Positions 1-11,348 of a stretch of 64,000 nt of DNA are shown here, one piece after another. Position numbers and translations under genes: made by a program. A model generated the notes under the pieces. It searched no databases and was not told the DNA's origin. It saw nothing but the letters and a program-made list of their open reading frames with translations. Numbering within the stretch: the stretch's first letter is position 1; every line of letters begins with the position of its first letter. Source of the DNA: Gloeophyllum trabeum ATCC 11539 (lineage: Eukaryota > Basidiomycota > Agaricomycetes > Gloeophyllales > Gloeophyllaceae); assembly GCF_000344685.1 (NCBI RefSeq), contig NW_006920423.1, forward strand, positions 667,573 through 731,572, given 5' to 3'.

Positions 1-1270
1 TTTCGAGTGCCCAACGTCTTTTTATACATCCGACTTATCTATATATGGCGGGAAACGCAATTAGTATAAGAGATACTCAAGATGTTTGCTCACCACTATA
101 TTGTAAGAGGTATGCGACTCGGTAATTTCTCGTAGGAGACTGCTGTCTCATAGAGAAGGTATATTCAGCAAACAGCTACGCGGATATAGCAGTCAGCAGC
201 AGACGTGAACTTCCTCCGAGGATCCTGCACAAGCAAATTTCAACAATATCATGGTTCAATCCCCGTACGAATGGCACAAGGGAACGCTGAACGCTGTACC
301 CGCAAATTCACGGACAGGTGTTGCACATAAAGGCCCAGCGCATAGCTCGTCCGTTCGCTCGCTCATTGGATGCAAATCACCGCCAGTCATGGTTAATAAT
401 CGGGATCACAGTGACGAGTGTCGGAGCGCTCACAGGCTCTCCGGGCTAGGTCAGGGTCATTAGCAACCGACTTGACCACCCGAGTTCAAGTTGGAATGGA
501 CACAATCCATGCTCACATCCGCACAGAGATTTCCGATAACATTGGGGCTCATCGGTAGTCACCCGTATGATTCGAGAGGGTGGTACATAGGATGAACGCC
601 CATATTCGTTGCGATGACAAAAATTGAGTGGCGGATTTTGCGTAATTACTCAAAACATAGCTGACTCATTAGAGTGTATTTGCTCCTGCTCGAATTTAGC
701 CGAGCAGCTCTGAGCCAATAGAATCACCGAGATTCATCAAAACTGCCCACAAAAGGTTAATGCATCAACTCGGCCTACACCTTCCAGCCGCTTGCAGATC
801 GATAGACCATCAATTCAGAAAACCACGTATAGTCGGAGTGGGTCGGAGTGGGTGCCAGGGACGTCGGAAGAAGGTAGAGAAGTCCAGATGGTCTGATTTC
901 TGTCTCTCGGGGACTTGAAATTGCTTGTCCGACGTGGTCCGACTGTAAATGATTCTCAAAAAGTGGGCCCATCGATCTGCAAATGGCTGTCAAGCTTCAC
1001 TGCCACGATCGCTCAGTTGTGCGTGACATTCTGACAGTTACTCTGGATACTCCAAGAAACTCTCCTCAGCCTTGCTTTGCAGACCTTGAGCAGATTCCAT
1101 TAATTGCACCGTTATCCCTAGCTACCGAATACAGGATAGAATAAGTTAGAAGAATCAGAGATGCACTAGTCATACACAGATCCAGGAGTCAGATGGAGGA
1201 AATAAATGCAGGTAATGAGATCGATGTATGCGACAAGACGAACGAGATGAGACCAGAGCCGATGGTCCAA
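1..1270. other. Intergenic region, left edge
   Basis: No gene can be supported here. Open frames are short, overlap on both strands and show no recognisable protein. The only structured object is the inverted-repeat element at 785-989. The right border is the stop codon of IRE1 on the minus strand. Confidence 0.6.
785..989. mobile_element. MITE-like element, copy 1 (205 bp)
   Basis: This is a short non-coding element bounded by terminal inverted repeats of about 22-24 bp. The left end begins CAGCCGCTTGCAGATCGATA and the right end, read on the opposite strand, begins CAGCCATTTGCAGATCGATG. The inside closely matches a second copy at 15372-15577 in the same orientation, including a shared GTGCCAGGGACGTCGGA block and a CTGTAAAT block near the right end. 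No clear target-site duplication is visible. No transposase is encoded, so movement would need an enzyme from elsewhere; the superfamily is unknown. Confidence 0.75.
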
Positions 1271-4200
1271 CTAATCTGAGAGTTCAAAGTATGAGCGGAA
1301 CATAGACTCGTCACGCAGGGGTGATGTTGCGACGATTCCATGTACGTGTAAAAATAGTTGCGGGAACCGGCGCGTGAAGTAGTGCAAGAAGCCTTCCGGC
1401 ATACCACCCATAGTCCGCTTGACGTGCTCTGGCAGATCTTGATAATGATGTTTCTGCATCCAGTCAGGTCGTCTCGTTCTGCCAACATTGAAATACCGAC
1501 ATACCTTATTGCGCAAGGCACGCAATAAATCTTGAACAGAACCCTTGTTATACTTCCTGAACTTTCCAAGGTTCTCCACGAAAGTCTTGTCCAGACGAGA
1601 GGGCCAATCATTCCCCACGACGCTCACAGCATCCTTCTCTAGCTCAACAAGATTAGGATCCCGAGGCTCTCGGCACATGATCTCGAACCGGTCCGACGCA
1701 TCCTGAAGGAAGGTCAATCTGCGCCCTGCGTCCCAGAAATACGGATGAAGAAGGCACGTTCCAGTATCCGGACTAGCGACAGAGGCATTAATTCTTCTCG
1801 TGACGGACGCATCAGCTTGCAGGCACGTACCGTTCCGACGCTTCTGGATGCAACATCATCCCGATTAAGTTCGCTGCCTCGGCTCCCTCTTCACCAAATC
1901 TATCCAGTCCGTCAAGGGATTTGACGTTCCTCAAGATATTGCTCTCCCTCTCAAAGCGGTCGCCGAACGGATGACTGCCATTCGTCAAGACGTAATAGAA
2001 GAGGCATCCCAGAGCGAATATATCCACAGCCTTCGTTAACCTGGTAGGCTTCGCCGTGAACGTGTCAGAATTAGGGGTGCCTACACTTCCACGACTTGAC
2101 TGGGACTGGCTGTCGGACAGAGCCTCGTCTAATTTTACTTCTCCCCTGAGGATCTCGGGAGCGCGCCAGCCCACCGTTCCTACAGCCATTGCCCCGCCCG
2201 CTGTGGGTAAGAAACTTGTTTGATCGACGTCGAGCTTCTTGCATAAGCCGAAGTCAGAAATAAGCATCCGATGTGCGGGAGCCTTCCCAGACATCTTCTT
2301 GGCAGTTGATACCAAAATGTTCTGCGGCTTGATATCGCGATGAACTATCTTGAGGGAATGCAGATGCCTGAGCCCAGAGGTTATCTCGCGCAGGGCGCGT
2401 TTCGGGTCGAATGAGATGGCGATATCGCGGAACTGATCCGGCTGCTCGATAATGTCCGCCAAAGACGCGGGACAAAGTTCCAGGGCAATGTAGAGGAAAT
2501 TGCTGTGCGCCTCTTGATAGTAATACCGGATTACGTTGGGATGATCGTCAGACTCTTGCAGGATACTGACTTCCCGCGAGGCCAGGGTGACAAAATCACG
2601 GAGTAATCGCTTGACAGCTACAGCACGGCCTTGGAGAGACCCTCGGAAAACCACCGTGCCATGGGACCCAAAGCCTTGAGCCGAATAGGTGAGGCTGCAG
2701 CTGATAGATGACAGGTACCAGGTCCACTCACCTAGGATCTCGTCCGACACCACCAGTGATTGTGTTGCTGCGCCTACGGGTTTCAGCGTGGCAGGCAATA
2801 TGAGCGTCGTGGGCCCAGCGTCAACATCACCATTTTGCCTTGCTGTATCCAGACGCTGTTCTTCCCCTGGCGGAGCAGAGGCTTTGGAATCGCGCTGATC
2901 CTGTTCCTCAATATCACCCTCATCGGGGGCAGCGTTCTGGGCGTTCCCCTTCTTCTTCTTGCCTCGTTTCCGCCTTGTAGTCTTGCGTTTGCCAGGTATT
3001 GCACCGTCACCCTCCTTGTCACTCTCCTCAGCGTCTCCTCCTTCATCTGCCGTGACTCCATCCTTCACACTAGATGTCAGTGCATCCAAACCTTCAGCTT
3101 TCTCACCGTTCCCAAGGGGGGGCTGCTGAGGTGCGCTTGAAACATCGGCGCTATCTGGCAGATCGGCAAGAGGGCCCTTGACCGCAACCTGAGTCGCAGC
3201 CCCTGAGATAGTTCCAGCCGCACTGGGTGGGGAAGAGGTGGGAGCACCCTTCACCTTACTCCGACGCCGCCTCCTCAGGTACCTATGCGCAAATACGAAC
3301 AGAGGAATCAGGGCTGCTATCGATGTCCATCCACCTGCCTGCCATATCCACGGATCGTGCACTTCAGCTACGGACGCATTCGCGGGGACAGCTGGTTCCT
3401 GCAACGCCTGCGTATTCCGAGCGGCTCCCGACCCCGGCCCAGGCAGCAAAAACTCCGCCGGGGATTCGTCGAGCAGCCGGCTCAACCTCGAGCGGCGGTC
3501 GGACTCGAGGGCTCGCACGCCCGTCAAGCACCGGCGGTCCGTGCTGCCCTCGCGGCACATGCGGAGCAACTTCGCGAGCTCGCGCCGGCGCGTGACTTCG
3601 TCCACATCCGTGGGGAGATCGCGATCCGCGGGCGGGTCGATGCTGAGCAGCGGCTGAATATGATTGACGTCGCTGAAGGCGACGAGCGGGTAATGCTCCG
3701 GCGTCATGGCAAAGAGTGAGCCCGTCTCTTCGACTAGCCCAACGTACGCCGCGTCGCGGTTCGGTAGGGGCTGGCCATCTTCGTACAGTTTGAGCTGCGG
3801 TTGTAGCAACACGAAGGGATGCGTCCGTTTGGAACTCTTTAGGACATCAAAGACGGCAACGCTAGGCTCCGAGTCAGTTCACTATATCCCCCGCACATGA
3901 TGAATGCCTTACATGGGATTACTGGTTACGCGGTGCGCCCAGGGTGACTCGAGTCCCCGATTTCGATCCGTTTCGTCCGCGTCTCGAGTCTTCCAGGCAA
4001 TGGTTTTCCCGTCAGGGAGAGACTGGATGTATAAGTCGTCGGGCGTGCGGCGGTAACGGGCTTGAAGGGCTACATCTTGGTTATTCGGCCCATACGTAGA
4101 GAATGAGAGATTCTGCACCACAGGCTTTCCGGAGGATGATGAAGGGCGGGTGTATATGGAAAGATGATAGTCTGGAATGCGATAGTGACGGACTTAATTC

Positions 4201-4953
4201 AGCATGAGAGATGAAGAGCTACTTCAACTTACCGGTTCTTCCAATGAAAACTTCAGTGGGAACTGAAACATCCCTATGCATCGCTTCTTCTTCCAGCTCG
4301 TCTAAATCAATATCCACTGGGTCTGAAGCGGTGAAGTCCAAAGGATCCCAAGGACATTCTGAGTTCAGCGTCGCTTTGATTTTCCCCGTCTCCAATTCAA
4401 TCAGCAAAAGAGACGTTTCTTTCTTTCCTACAAAGACTTTCCTGTCCTCAGTCGAGAAACTGAAGGGAGACATGTCGACCAATTGCGCCATAGAGAAATG
4501 CAACCGCTGCAAGGGGCTGGTTGGGGATACCATGACATATATGTCACCGGATTGAGGCTCGATGATGTACTGCTCTTGATACGCCTCATCATCTGTCAGG
4601 TCCGGGTCGTGATCGGCGTGCGTTGTGCGCACCAGCGGGGAGAGAGCCGCAGGCGCAGAACTGGAGGAGCTCCCAGACATAGACCAAAGTACTGCACCAT
4701 TCGTCCTGTTCAAAGCATGGAATTTCCCGTCAACAGATGCTAGCAGAACGATGTCCAGGGCTTGCAAGCGCTCCTCCTCCGATGCAGACGTGGACTCTGG
4801 CGGAGGCTGATAGGAGATGAGATTCTTCCGTTCATGAGTCGCCAAAGCAGTGATGCGGTCTTTGATGTTCTGACCACGAAGAGCAATGGGTTCTGCAAGA
4901 CATCGTCCGAGAATCACTAGAAGCGCGAAAAAAAGCCAGTTTGTGTATGCCAT
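1271..4953 (-). CDS. IRE1: IRE1: ER stress sensor kinase/endoribonuclease
   Basis: This is a type I ER membrane protein that senses unfolded proteins in the lumen and, through its cytosolic kinase and RNase, starts non-conventional splicing of a HAC1-type transcription-factor mRNA. I read six exons: 4953-4233, 4171-3913, 3861-2732, 2674-1831, 1772-1505 and 1453-1271, about 1,134 residues, all junctions in phase. A signal peptide opens the protein, followed by a beta-propeller-like luminal part and a membrane helix near residue 505 with an Arg-rich stop-transfer stretch. The kinase shows GFGSHGTVV, VAVKRLL, HRDIKPQN, SDFGL and WRAPEIL. The RNase extension follows with LLRALRNK and, after splicing, KHHYQDLPE, which carries the catalytic region. 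A Lys/Glu-rich insert lies between helix and kinase. The last intron (1504-1454, 51 nt) contains no stop and keeps the frame. The start is the first Met of the signal peptide. Confidence 0.95.
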
Positions 4954-5253
4954 GAGCGCTCATCCCGACATCAGCGAACACTGTGGTTTTTCAAAGATTT
5001 AGCGAGTGTTTACAGTTTAAAGATAGAGAAACAACCATACCAATTTGTTTGATGTCGCCCCCCGAGGATTGTTGGCAGTCTATGGAAGAGCAGTACAGGT
5101 GGAATGTAGTCCTCGATTAACACGCAGTATTGGAGCACAGCCACCACTGCTCAAAGTGAAATGCGGCATTTGCCGGCATTGCTTGCGTTCGTCACAGTTC
5201 CGCCGGTGACGGGGGTCGGAAGGCTTATAGCGAACGTATCTACAGGCTCCAGA
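4954..5253. promoter_or_regulatory. Shared divergent promoter of IRE1 and the Asterix-like gene
   Basis: Exactly 300 bp separate the start codons of IRE1 (leftward) and the Asterix-like gene (rightward). The stretch holds a CCAAT motif near 5040 and no obvious TATA box. I saw no textbook unfolded-protein-response element. The spacing implies that both ER genes are served by one bidirectional promoter; co-regulation is inference. Confidence 0.5.
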
Positions 5254-5769
5254 ATGTCGACCGCCGACGACCCGAGGGATCCTTCGCTGGAAAGGAGACT
5301 GTCTTTCCCTAGAGCATGGATAGCGGACGCGTCTGGTATGTGGAAAAGCGTGTATGCTTAGGACTCAGCTCCTGATATATGTGCTTGTAGACCCGTCTTC
5401 TGCCTCGGGCATGTTCCTGTCCGGCCTAGTAATGGTCACGAAGAACAGGTGTGCATTGACTGAGTGTCTTTACCCCCTTTTTAACATCTTTGGTCCGAAG
5501 ATACCTTGCCTGGCCAAACTTATTACTTGCAATCAACTCAGCGATTAACCGGCATCCGCTACGTACTAAAGACAGCGCGAACCCTCCGTTCAGTAGCTTA
5601 ATGTGAGAGATGGTAGCAACTCGCTTATTACCGTGCTCTACTGACTCGCATCCTTCATAGGCTTGCAGTTTTTGCCCTCTTTGCGTCCTACTTTCCGATG
5701 TTCCTCATCAGCCCTGTGTCATCTTCCGCGCAGGCCCCTCAGGCTGTTCCCCCACCTTCTGGTCAATGA
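5254..5769 (+). CDS. Asterix-like PAT-complex subunit (ER)
   Basis: Four short exons, 5254-5335, 5391-5448, 5501-5602 and 5661-5769, join in phase to a 116-residue protein. It resembles the Asterix (WDR83OS) family, whose members pair with CCDC47 in the ER PAT complex and protect polar membrane helices of multi-spanning proteins during insertion. The visible signature is SASGMFLSGLVMVTKNRYLA, then AINSAINRHPLR and SSLML...FASYFPMF, which follow the family pattern of a GMxxS stretch, a central Trp/Ala helix, a polar loop and a last helix with a SY pair. Two hydrophobic segments are evident. An in-frame Met at 5161 could extend the N-terminus, but MSTADDPRDP fits the usual start. All introns are GT-AG; the third exon opens after a CCGAAG acceptor. 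Family assignment is from memory of the pattern, not a search. Confidence 0.78.
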
Positions 5770-8585
5770 GAATGACATGATTTATCCCCATTCGCGATTA
5801 GCATGTGCTCCGTGAGCAAGAAAAGCTAGCCCTTCTGCGCTTTCTCGCCCGAAAGCAACAATACGAACGCTTGTCACGTCCAGTGCGGCAGGTTCCGACA
5901 AGAGAGCGTAAGGTACTGTACTTTCCAGCCCGTATAAAGTCTATGGGTTCGCATAGGTAAAAAGGAGCGGTTTCTTACCACTACTTAGCTGGGCAAACGA
6001 ATATTCTCGCCAACGGGATCGTCATGACTCTCACGTGTCGCAACCGCCGCAGCCTCATGTGCTGCCTCCGTGTCCTCCGACGTTCGCGGTATCAAGATAA
6101 TTGCGTTTTGGACCCACATTCCTTCTGGAAATCCATTAATGGAGCTGCTTCGGATCAGGCCCTACGCGCCATCACCGACACTACTGCTTCCACGGACTCT
6201 GCGATAATCCGAAAGGGAACAAATGACGATGGGGTGCGGGAATTGGGCATCTCGGGTTTTAACTGATCTTCAACTCCGGTTGCAACTTTCTCCCGACACC
6301 AGTGATTCTGTCTATCTGCGCTGCATGGTTGACTGAGTACGATGCGTTCAACAGATCTGCCAGGAGCCCTTGAGAGATGGTCAGCCGGTATTCTTTTTTC
6401 TACCGGATAGTTCGTCTCGCGTCCGCGCTGCGACTCTGATTTCAGAGATGACTACAATTTCCGAGCTAACCCCTCATGCTGCTGTCACTCACTGCGATCT
6501 CGTCTGGTCCCAGGCCGAAACATATTTATCATCGATTGTGCTCCCTTTTTGTCTGATTCAGGTCCCTCTGGATAGAAGACGTATCCTGATCCGAAAACAG
6601 CCTGTCCGACTCTCCGCCACTTAGTGATCCTGGTAGTCAGGAAGAATAGATTTGGAACAAGGCTGGCATCCTTCCGTCGTGAATCATGACTCGTCTCCGC
6701 CACCCAGAGGCGTTCGGGGAATGCGAATCTACGTGCAGTGCCGTACTGGATGATCTCATCCCGAGGCGACTTGTCTGCACGCAAATGTAGCTTCGCGGGG
6801 TGCTCCAGGACATAAGTGATGCTATTGCTCACAATTTACAGGAGCCGGAAAGTTTACTCTCGGTTTTCCCATTCTTCTCGTCCTCGGCCCATTCTTTCGG
6901 GGATACTAAAATACGCGTGCTCGTCGCCTGGCCTGGGGATGTGAAGGGTAAGTGGCGCTTCAGTTTGGCATCACTATCTGCTGGGAGCGAGAGTCTACGG
7001 GTACTTGATTATGCCGGCATCACGCACGTCTACTGTGCCAGGATACTAGTGGCAGCATGAGTTTTTTTGCAGGACTCTGGAGAGCGTATATCTTGGACAA
7101 GGATAGGTAAATATTAGCATTCGTGTGATCTCACGAGCAACCGCGAGACACGTCGGCCTGTCTGAAAGTTAGGTTTGTTCGTACCTATTTTCGCAGCAAC
7201 GAAGTTCGCCTAAGAACTGCGTAGGGCACCAGTTCCTCCAAGGCGAAAGATGGCGCAACTTAGCATAAGGTATACTATCCGGGCCCCGTGTCTTGGACAG
7301 CTGAGGTCGGCGGTACGTCCGGCAGCCCTGATCTCCATCCTCGGCGTGCGATGATCATTGCGTGCTTATGAACCAACCTGTCCAAGGCATAGATATGACC
7401 TTCGGGCTGGACGGAGGATGTTTGAATGCCGGCATCAGGGTACTTTTCGTGACGCTCATGTCGAGTATTGTGATGGACTCAATTTGGCGGCGGTGCTGCA
7501 ATTGCGTAATAGATTGAAGAAGAGTATCCTAGGCACTATATTCAAGCCCAGTAGACTGTGCAAATTCAGTCCAGTTAATAACTGGATGCATTAACGTGGA
7601 TGTGCCTGTACATATTTGGTGTTGGAGAGCTTGGGGAAGCACAAGATCTCGATCTGTCATGTCATTGTATTGTTGTGGTCAGAAAAATTGTCACTTATAC
7701 CTGCCACTGTGTTCTGGTGCTTGAGTGTTGATGCTTGGCCTTAATGCGGGACTGCTTCAACGTGCGTCTGGGTGTACCCCATTAGTTTCATCCGATGCAA
7801 AATCCATGGTTATGGCGGAGAGATGTCACGGCTGACGGACCGATCCTCGGAATTTTCTGATTCTTTCCTTGTTCAGAGATGTGGTGGCGTCTCTTGTGAT
7901 TGATTATTATAGCCTCTTGGTCATATCCCTTCCTGCAGAGAGATTTAACATAAGAATATGAACTGAAGAGATCAATTTACAGTGAAACAATAGTAGCGTG
8001 GTTCATGCACTTGTTGGATATGTCTGACTTGGATCGGGAACCAGAATCAACGCTGTTCGAAGCTGTATGCCCGGCTATACTATGAGTCACCGATTCTACA
8101 GATGTGCGAAGAGGCATTGTCGAACTTCCAGGTCCATCATTGTGGTTGAAAGATTGACAGTTGAAGTATATTATTCTGACGGCTCCGCGATTCGGTCGCT
8201 AGTGCCTATGGAAGAGCTGGGAAGACCGGGCTCGAGTGATATTACGTCCAATGATCACCTATGTGGATGAGAACTTACACTCACGTATGCTCAAGAGGTC
8301 CAGAAGATACTACGATAGCACACTATCCTCCGGGGATATTGCCCTACATCCCTTTGCCGACTCTGCATTCTGAAGCTTCCAACCATAGAGAAGCAGCCAC
8401 AGGAAGCCGACGCTCATTGGTCCTCGGTAAGGAAGTCATCTTTATCGGTAATTGCCGAATCTCTCTATTGTACGATCGAATGACCGGGCGGATCAAGACA
8501 CGAGACGCGTCGACATCCGTGACCGGTGTCGAACAGACGTGTAACTTGCCACGACACGCTCAAGGCTGACCGGGTTGATTCAGTT
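5770..8585. other. Long interval without a supportable gene
   Basis: There are scattered coding-like pieces on the plus strand, for example around 6024-6266, 6090-6210 and 6800-7060, the last with Leu/Ser-rich text such as ESLLSVFPFFSSS. They cannot be joined in phase and are cut by stops. They might be a decayed protein gene (an F-box or Leu-rich protein is one possibility), but that is a guess. The part from 7060 to 8585 shows nothing clear. Confidence 0.4.
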
Positions 8586-10778
8586 ATGTTTGTCGCGAAA
8601 AGATTGACTAGAAGCAAAAGTGTGCGACTCGCGAGGGGGCTGTCAAGCAGAGCGACCACGGTGCTCTCGTCGGTGGACATCCCTACCACCGGTCAGGAAT
8701 TGTCTGGAGTATACGATGGAAGCTGGAAGGGCTCAGGGGATATACTTGAAAGCGTGTGTCCAACGACGGGCGAGGTTCTCGCGCGAGTGAAGTCCGTGAG
8801 TTGCATAGGTTCGCTTCAGGAGGAGACAGGCATAACGAGGGTGATTGGATCGCTCCTCAGGCTACCCCCACCGAGTTGCGCGAATCGTTAGCGAAGTCGC
8901 GAGAGGCCTACCGCTACTTTAGAAGTGTCCCGGCCCCACGTAGGGGCGAGATATTGAGACAAATCCGGTATGCTCTCTCGAAGAAGGTAAGCTTTGATGG
9001 CGCTTGTGGTGTACCAAGGTCTCCGCTCATGCATTGTCTTTAGCGGGATGAGTTAGGGGCGCTTGTGTCACTCGAGATGGGCAAGATCAGGACCGAAGGT
9101 ATTGGCGAAGTCCAAGAGTTTGTGGATATCGTGCGTTCCTTCGTGGAATATATCTCCGGTGGCCTGGTCTGCTTACCTTGCTTTTTCTAGTGCGATTACG
9201 GTGTGGGACTCTCTCGAATGATGAATGGCCGAGTGGTCAGCTCAGAGAGACCCGGGCATTCAATTCTCGAAGGCATTTGTCTTGACATTATTCGCAGAAG
9301 AACGATTATAACCCCAGTCCCTTCGTGTTACAGTCCCAAATCCACTAGGTGTTATAGCCGTTCTATCTGCTTTCAATTTCCCAGTCGCAGTATATGGATG
9401 GTCAGCGCCGAGAATTGTGCTCGTATCTCTCCGATTCACGTTTCATATAAACTAGGAATCTGGCATTGTCCCTGGCTGCGGGTAATGCGACGCTCTGGAA
9501 GCCATCTCCGAGTACCCCGCTCTGTTCAATCGCAGTAACACAGATTATATCACGGGTGCTCGAGGAGAATGGGATTCCTGGTGCTGTTGCCGGTTTAGTA
9601 ATTGGTGGTAAAGACGTCGGCGAAGCTATCGTAGAAGACAGAGGGGTTGATATGGGTAATGACTTCAACCTGCACCATCATAGATCCTTACAGACCGGGA
9701 TTTTGCAGTCTCCTTTACCGGCAGCGAGGCTGTCGGGCGCGCAGTCGGGAAAGTGGTTCAGTCCAGATTCGGCAAGGTCCTTCTCGAGCTGGGAGGAAAT
9801 AACGGTATGATATCTGGTGCCGCTGCTCATTATAGTTCCCGAGATAACCTTGTTCTCCGTCTGCGCACTAGCTGCCGTCATCATGCCGGACGCGGACCTG
9901 TCGCTTGCGATCCCGGCGGTCTTCTTTGGTGCTGTGGGGACGGCAGGCCAGCGGTGCACCTCGACGCGCCGTCTCTACCTCCACCGCGATATCGCACCCG
10001 AGTTCCTCGAGCGGCTAAAGAAGCTCTATGCCTCGGTCCGCGCAGGTGATCCGCTCGCCAAGGAAACGCTTCTTGGGCCCCTGCACACGCGCAACGCTAT
10101 CAAAGTGTATACTGATGCTGTGGGCTATCTGCGGGATGCTGGCGCGGAGATTGTTACCGGCGGGGAGCGTTACAGTTCGCCTCCCTTGGATCAAGGCTAT
10201 TTTGTCAAGCCTACGATTGCACTGCCCAAGACCGCAGACCCGCAGGACAAGATCTGGAGCACGGAGACGTTTGCGCCTGTTCTCAACGCGGCCGTGTTTG
10301 AAGACATCGAGCAAGCGATTGAGTGGAATAACGGCGTGCCCCAGGGGCTGTCGAGTACTCTGTTCACTCGGGATCTTAGAACGGTTGGTAAATGGATCGG
10401 CCCAGAAGGTTCGGACGCTGGGATCGTTAACGTGCGGTTTGACGTTGCTTGTTATGGTTACTCCTGTGTTAAAGAAGGGGTATGTAGGTGAACGTCGGTA
10501 CGAGCGGAGCGGAGATAGGAGCGGCCTTCGGCGGAAACAAGGTGAGGATAGCAACTTGATCTGATGGATTTATTCTTACAGGCTGGGCTACGTTGCCTGC
10601 AGAGCACGGGATGGTAGGCAGACTACGGATGCAGGTACGATTGGGTGCTGACGTTGTTACTTGCAGGGGTCGGGAGTCCGGCGGTGATGCATGGAAACAA
10701 TACGTGCGCTGGAGTGCTTGCACGATCAACTTTTCGGATAAAGCCCCTCTGGCGCAAGGAGTGGACTTCTCGGCGTAG
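8586..10778 (+). CDS. Antiquitin-type aldehyde dehydrogenase (ALDH7 family)
   Basis: The enzyme family oxidises alpha-aminoadipic semialdehyde and related aldehydes with NAD, in lysine catabolism and osmolyte metabolism. I read eleven exons: 8586-8795, 8861-8986, 9044-9130, 9191-9272, 9334-9400, 9456-9655, 9709-9804, 9872-10431, 10488-10541, 10603-10613 and 10667-10778. All are in phase and give 534 residues, close to the family length. Diagnostic blocks are [24 protein letters not shown], the [14 protein letters not shown] site, LELGGNNA with the general base Glu, and [13 protein letters not shown] with the catalytic Cys. The C-terminal part has [13 protein letters not shown]. The basic, hydroxyl-rich first 30 residues look like a mitochondrial presequence. 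Two oddities: the fourth intron begins GC (9273) with a poor donor, and the tenth exon has only 11 nt. Confidence 0.92.
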
Positions 10779-11348
10779 GTCCCTGTAACCCGCCGTCGCG
10801 ACACATGTCGGGGTGGAGAAGACGAGAAGGAAGGGCATCGTTTCAGCCTTATTTACTGGGTGCTTCAGGACGCGAGTACGGGAGGGCGGTTTCGGGAGCC
10901 ACTAAATCAGCTCCTGCATGCCATTTCTGAATATCTGTCTTGTATTATGGATAAGGGCGGTTACTGTGGGAAACTCGGCGAGGGGGTCATCAGACAACGA
11001 ACAGGTGTTGATGATGGATGGATATAGCTGAACTGGTATGGGAAATCGGTCGTTCTTCTCTGCTTCTGCGCGGGATGTAACGAGATGCAGATCTTGCCGC
11101 TTGTGTATGTGAAGTTGTGTGGCAGAGTGATTCACTAGAGGCTCCCATAAGCCTCCGGTTGCGCATCAGCTAAGGTTGCATCAATCCCAGCCCCGAGTCT
11201 TTCAGCCATCATTTTATTTGAGCCTGTATGGCCGACTAGGAAGTGTTTGATGCCTGTTGTTTCTTGCAGTCTTATATACCTCGCCCGCCCGCCGAATATC
11301 GACCCTCTTTCAAACTAAGCACTTCCGCGTCATCCCAACAACCTCGCA
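10779..11348. other. Intergenic interval
   Basis: This is the 3' flank of the aldehyde dehydrogenase gene and the upstream flank of the next gene. Nothing recognisable is present; a pyrimidine-rich stretch just before 11349 would suit a fungal core promoter. Confidence 0.5.

Noticed and set aside
180..270. tRNA-like B box (GGTTCAATCCCC) near 253 with a weak A-box-like stretch upstream
   Set aside because: No cloverleaf can be drawn; the acceptor and anticodon stems do not pair.
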